Assembly (NCBI RefSeq): GCF_001613305.1
Contig: NZ_BDCC01000023.1
Location: 1 to 64,000 of the forward strand
Direction: 5' to 3'
Source: Nocardia vaccinii NBRC 15922
GTDB lineage: Bacteria > Actinomycetota > Actinomycetes > Mycobacteriales > Mycobacteriaceae
DNA length: 64,000 nucleotides
A model generated the notes under the pieces. The model was not told where the DNA came from and ran no database searches. It saw only the letters and a list, made by a program, of their open reading frames with translations. Positions 62,602 through 64,000 of the stretch are shown one piece after another. Made by a program: the position numbers and the translations under genes. Numbering within the stretch: position 1 is the stretch's first letter; each line of letters begins with the position of its first letter.

Positions 62602-64000
62602 AGTTAACAGGGCGATCGGTCATCGGATCGGTGCGGCGGCTGGTAGCCACCGCACAGAACGGGCTGGAGGTGATCCGGTTCGGCGGGCTGTCCCACGACG
62701 TGGAGGCCTCGCCGTACGAGGTCGCCGAGCGCAAGCGGATGTACCGGCTGCGCCATTACTTCCCCGACGACGTCCCCGCCGCCGACGCGGGCCGTCCGGT
62801 CGCGCTGCTCGTCCCGCCCCTGATGGTCAGCGCCGACATCTACGACGTGAACGCCGAGGGCGGCGCGGTCGGCATCCTCAATCGCGCCGGAATCGACTGC
62901 TGGGTCCTGGATTTCGGGTCTCCGGCCACGGAGGAGGGCGGTTGGCAGCGCGATCTGGCCGACCACGTCGTCGCGTTGAACAGCGCCATCGATACGGTGA
63001 ACGAACTGACCGGACGCGGTGTCCATCTGATGGGATATTCGCAGGGCGGCATGTTCGCCTACCAGACCGCTGCCTATCGCTACGGCAAGGGTGTGGACAG
63101 CATCGTCACCTTCGGCAGCCCGGTGGACATCGTCGCCGGACTGCCGTTCGGCTTGCCGCAGGGGCTGGTGTCCGAGGTCGCGGATTTCGTCGCCGATCAC
63201 GTGTTGACCAGGCTGCCGATCACCGATTCGATGGTCCGGCTGGGCTTCCAGATGCTCGATCCGGTCAAAACCGCCAAATCCCGCCTGGACTTCCTGCGTC
63301 AGCTGCACGACCGGGAGGCGTTGCTGCCCAAGGAACGTCAGCGCCGCTTCCTCGAACACGACGGGTGGGTGGGCTATTCCGGGCCCGCCGCAGCGGACCT
63401 GCTCAAGCAGTTCGTCGCACACAACCGGATGATGGTGGGTGGCTTCGTAATTCGTGACCGTCCGGTTTCGCTGGCCGAAATCGAATGCCCGATTCTGGCC
63501 TTCGTCGGCGAGGTGGACGATATCGGCCAGCCGGCGGCCGTGCGCGGGATCGTGCGCGCCGCGCCGAACGCCGAGGTCTACGAGGCATCGGTGGTGGCGG
63601 GACATTTCGGTCTGGTCGCCGGGAGTACGGCCACCACCCGGACCTGGCCGCTGGTGCGGGACTGGGTGCGCTGGCTCGGCGGGGAGGGCGACCGGCCCGA
63701 GGCGATCGTCCCGATGGCCGCACACGTCGAGGTGAATCCGCAGCGTTCGGCGGCGACCCGGGTGGTGCACGCCGCGGGCACGCTGGCCGAGGCGGGCGCC
63801 GGGCTGGGCAGTGCGCTGGGTTCGATCGCGAACAACACGTTGCGCGGCTCGGTGGAGTTGACCGGCGAGGCCGCCCGCGCGCTGCCGCGCTTGACACGGC
63901 TGGGCATGATCCAGCCGCACACCCGGATCTCCTTGGGACGCTTGCTGACCGAGCAGGCGCGTCGCGCGCCGCTGCGGGATCTGTTCCTGTTCGACGATCG
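62598..64000 (+). CDS. Bifunctional lipase/acyl-CoA synthetase, N-terminal part (runs off window)
   Basis: An uninterrupted frame of more than 465 codons from GTG 62598 (GGGAG six bases upstream) to the window edge with no stop. The start reads VKLTGRSVIGSVRRLVATAQ. The visible part is a PhaC-like alpha/beta hydrolase: LVPPLMVSADIYD, the nucleophile elbow MGYSQGGMFAY with Ser in place of the PHA-synthase Cys, the acid in FVGEVDDIGQP and the His in VVAGHFGLVAG. In mycolic-acid bacteria this domain is fused to a C-terminal long-chain acyl-CoA synthetase (Rv1683-like, about 1000 residues). The ligase half lies beyond the window, so the fusion is inferred. Confidence 0.8.
   Translation, partial: MKLTGRSVIGSVRRLVATAQNGLEVIRFGGLSHDVEASPYEVAERKRMYRLRHYFPDDVPAADAGRPVALLVPPLMVSADIYDVNAEGGAVGILNRAGIDCWVLDFGSPATEEGGWQRDLADHVVALNSAIDTVNELTGRGVHLMGYSQGGMFAYQTAAYRYGKGVDSIVTFGSPVDIVAGLPFGLPQGLVSEVADFVADHVLTRLPITDSMVRLGFQMLDPVKTAKSRLDFLRQLHDREALLPKERQRRFLEHDGWVGYSGPAAADLLKQFVAHNRMMVGGFVIRDRPVSLAEIECPILAFVGEVDDIGQPAAVRGIVRAAPNAEVYEASVVAGHFGLVAGSTATTRTWPLVRDWVRWLGGEGDRPEAIVPMAAHVEVNPQRSAATRVVHAAGTLAEAGAGLGSALGSIANNTLRGSVELTGEAARALPRLTRLGMIQPHTRISLGRLLTEQARRAPLRDLFLFDD

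Noticed and set aside
62468..63457. 329-codon plus-strand frame overlapping the window's last gene
   Set aside because: It is a shadow. The frame starting at GTG 62598 encodes a clear alpha/beta hydrolase and stays open to the window end.

Overview
The window reads as a chromosome segment of a high-GC mycolic-acid actinobacterium, most likely Nocardia or a close relative. The evidence is strong G/C bias at third codon positions, frequent GTG starts, several apparently leaderless genes, and a gene order (uvrA, DUF1844, infC-rpmI-rplT-tsnR, pheST, argCJBDFR, argG, argH) like that of mycobacteria, but loosened by accessory blocks. A partial lipase/acyl-CoA synthetase fusion gene at the right edge is also typical of mycolata. 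No rRNA, tRNA, CRISPR array, intact insertion sequence or prophage was recognised.

Layout. 1-454: degenerate repeats, then an orphan ADP-ribosyltransferase-type toxin module (455-1396). 1440-6582: an RNA-polymerase-recycling helicase (HelR/HelD type), a PAS-PAS-GGDEF diguanylate cyclase and a stand-alone ketosynthase-like enzyme. 6974-14784: uvrA, a two-gene hypothetical unit, a DUF1844 gene, then infC (ATC start codon, long leader with a hairpin), rpmI, rplT and an rRNA methyltransferase. 14952-27590: an NAD(P) epimerase divergent from a TetR regulator with three operators, an N-formylglutamate amidohydrolase-like enzyme, hrpB, pheST, an L,D-transpeptidase-like lipoprotein, an alpha/beta hydrolase and two unknown proteins.

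27599-35012 is a compact divergent catabolic cluster. RidA, an IclR regulator and a PfkB kinase lie on the left; a D-serine-dehydratase-like PLP enzyme, a D-aminoacylase, a KDPG aldolase and a GntP permease lie on the right, around a palindromic operator embedded in both promoters. The enzymes form a complete route on paper: import of an N-acyl-D-glucosaminate-like acid, deacylation, deamination to 2-keto-3-deoxygluconate, phosphorylation, and cleavage to pyruvate and glyceraldehyde-3-phosphate. This assignment is an inference.

35023-50398: a MarR/flavin monooxygenase pair, the tightly overlapping argCJBDFR operon, an accessory interruption (MFS permease, ketopantoate-reductase-like enzyme, two very small proteins), argG, a methyltransferase and argH. 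argC and argG share a nearly identical 33-base upstream element, the likely ArgR site. 50685-55661: a Nudix hydrolase, a hypothetical protein, an SMR pump, a decayed toxin beside an intact XRE antitoxin, and a three-gene sugar ABC transporter. 55674-61714: a threonine dehydratase and a four-gene operon for encapsulated 2-methylisoborneol synthesis (family 2B encapsulin shell, MIB synthase with a long disordered N-terminus, GPP C-methyltransferase, IPP isomerase). 62598 to the window end: the N-terminal part of the lipase/acyl-CoA synthetase fusion.
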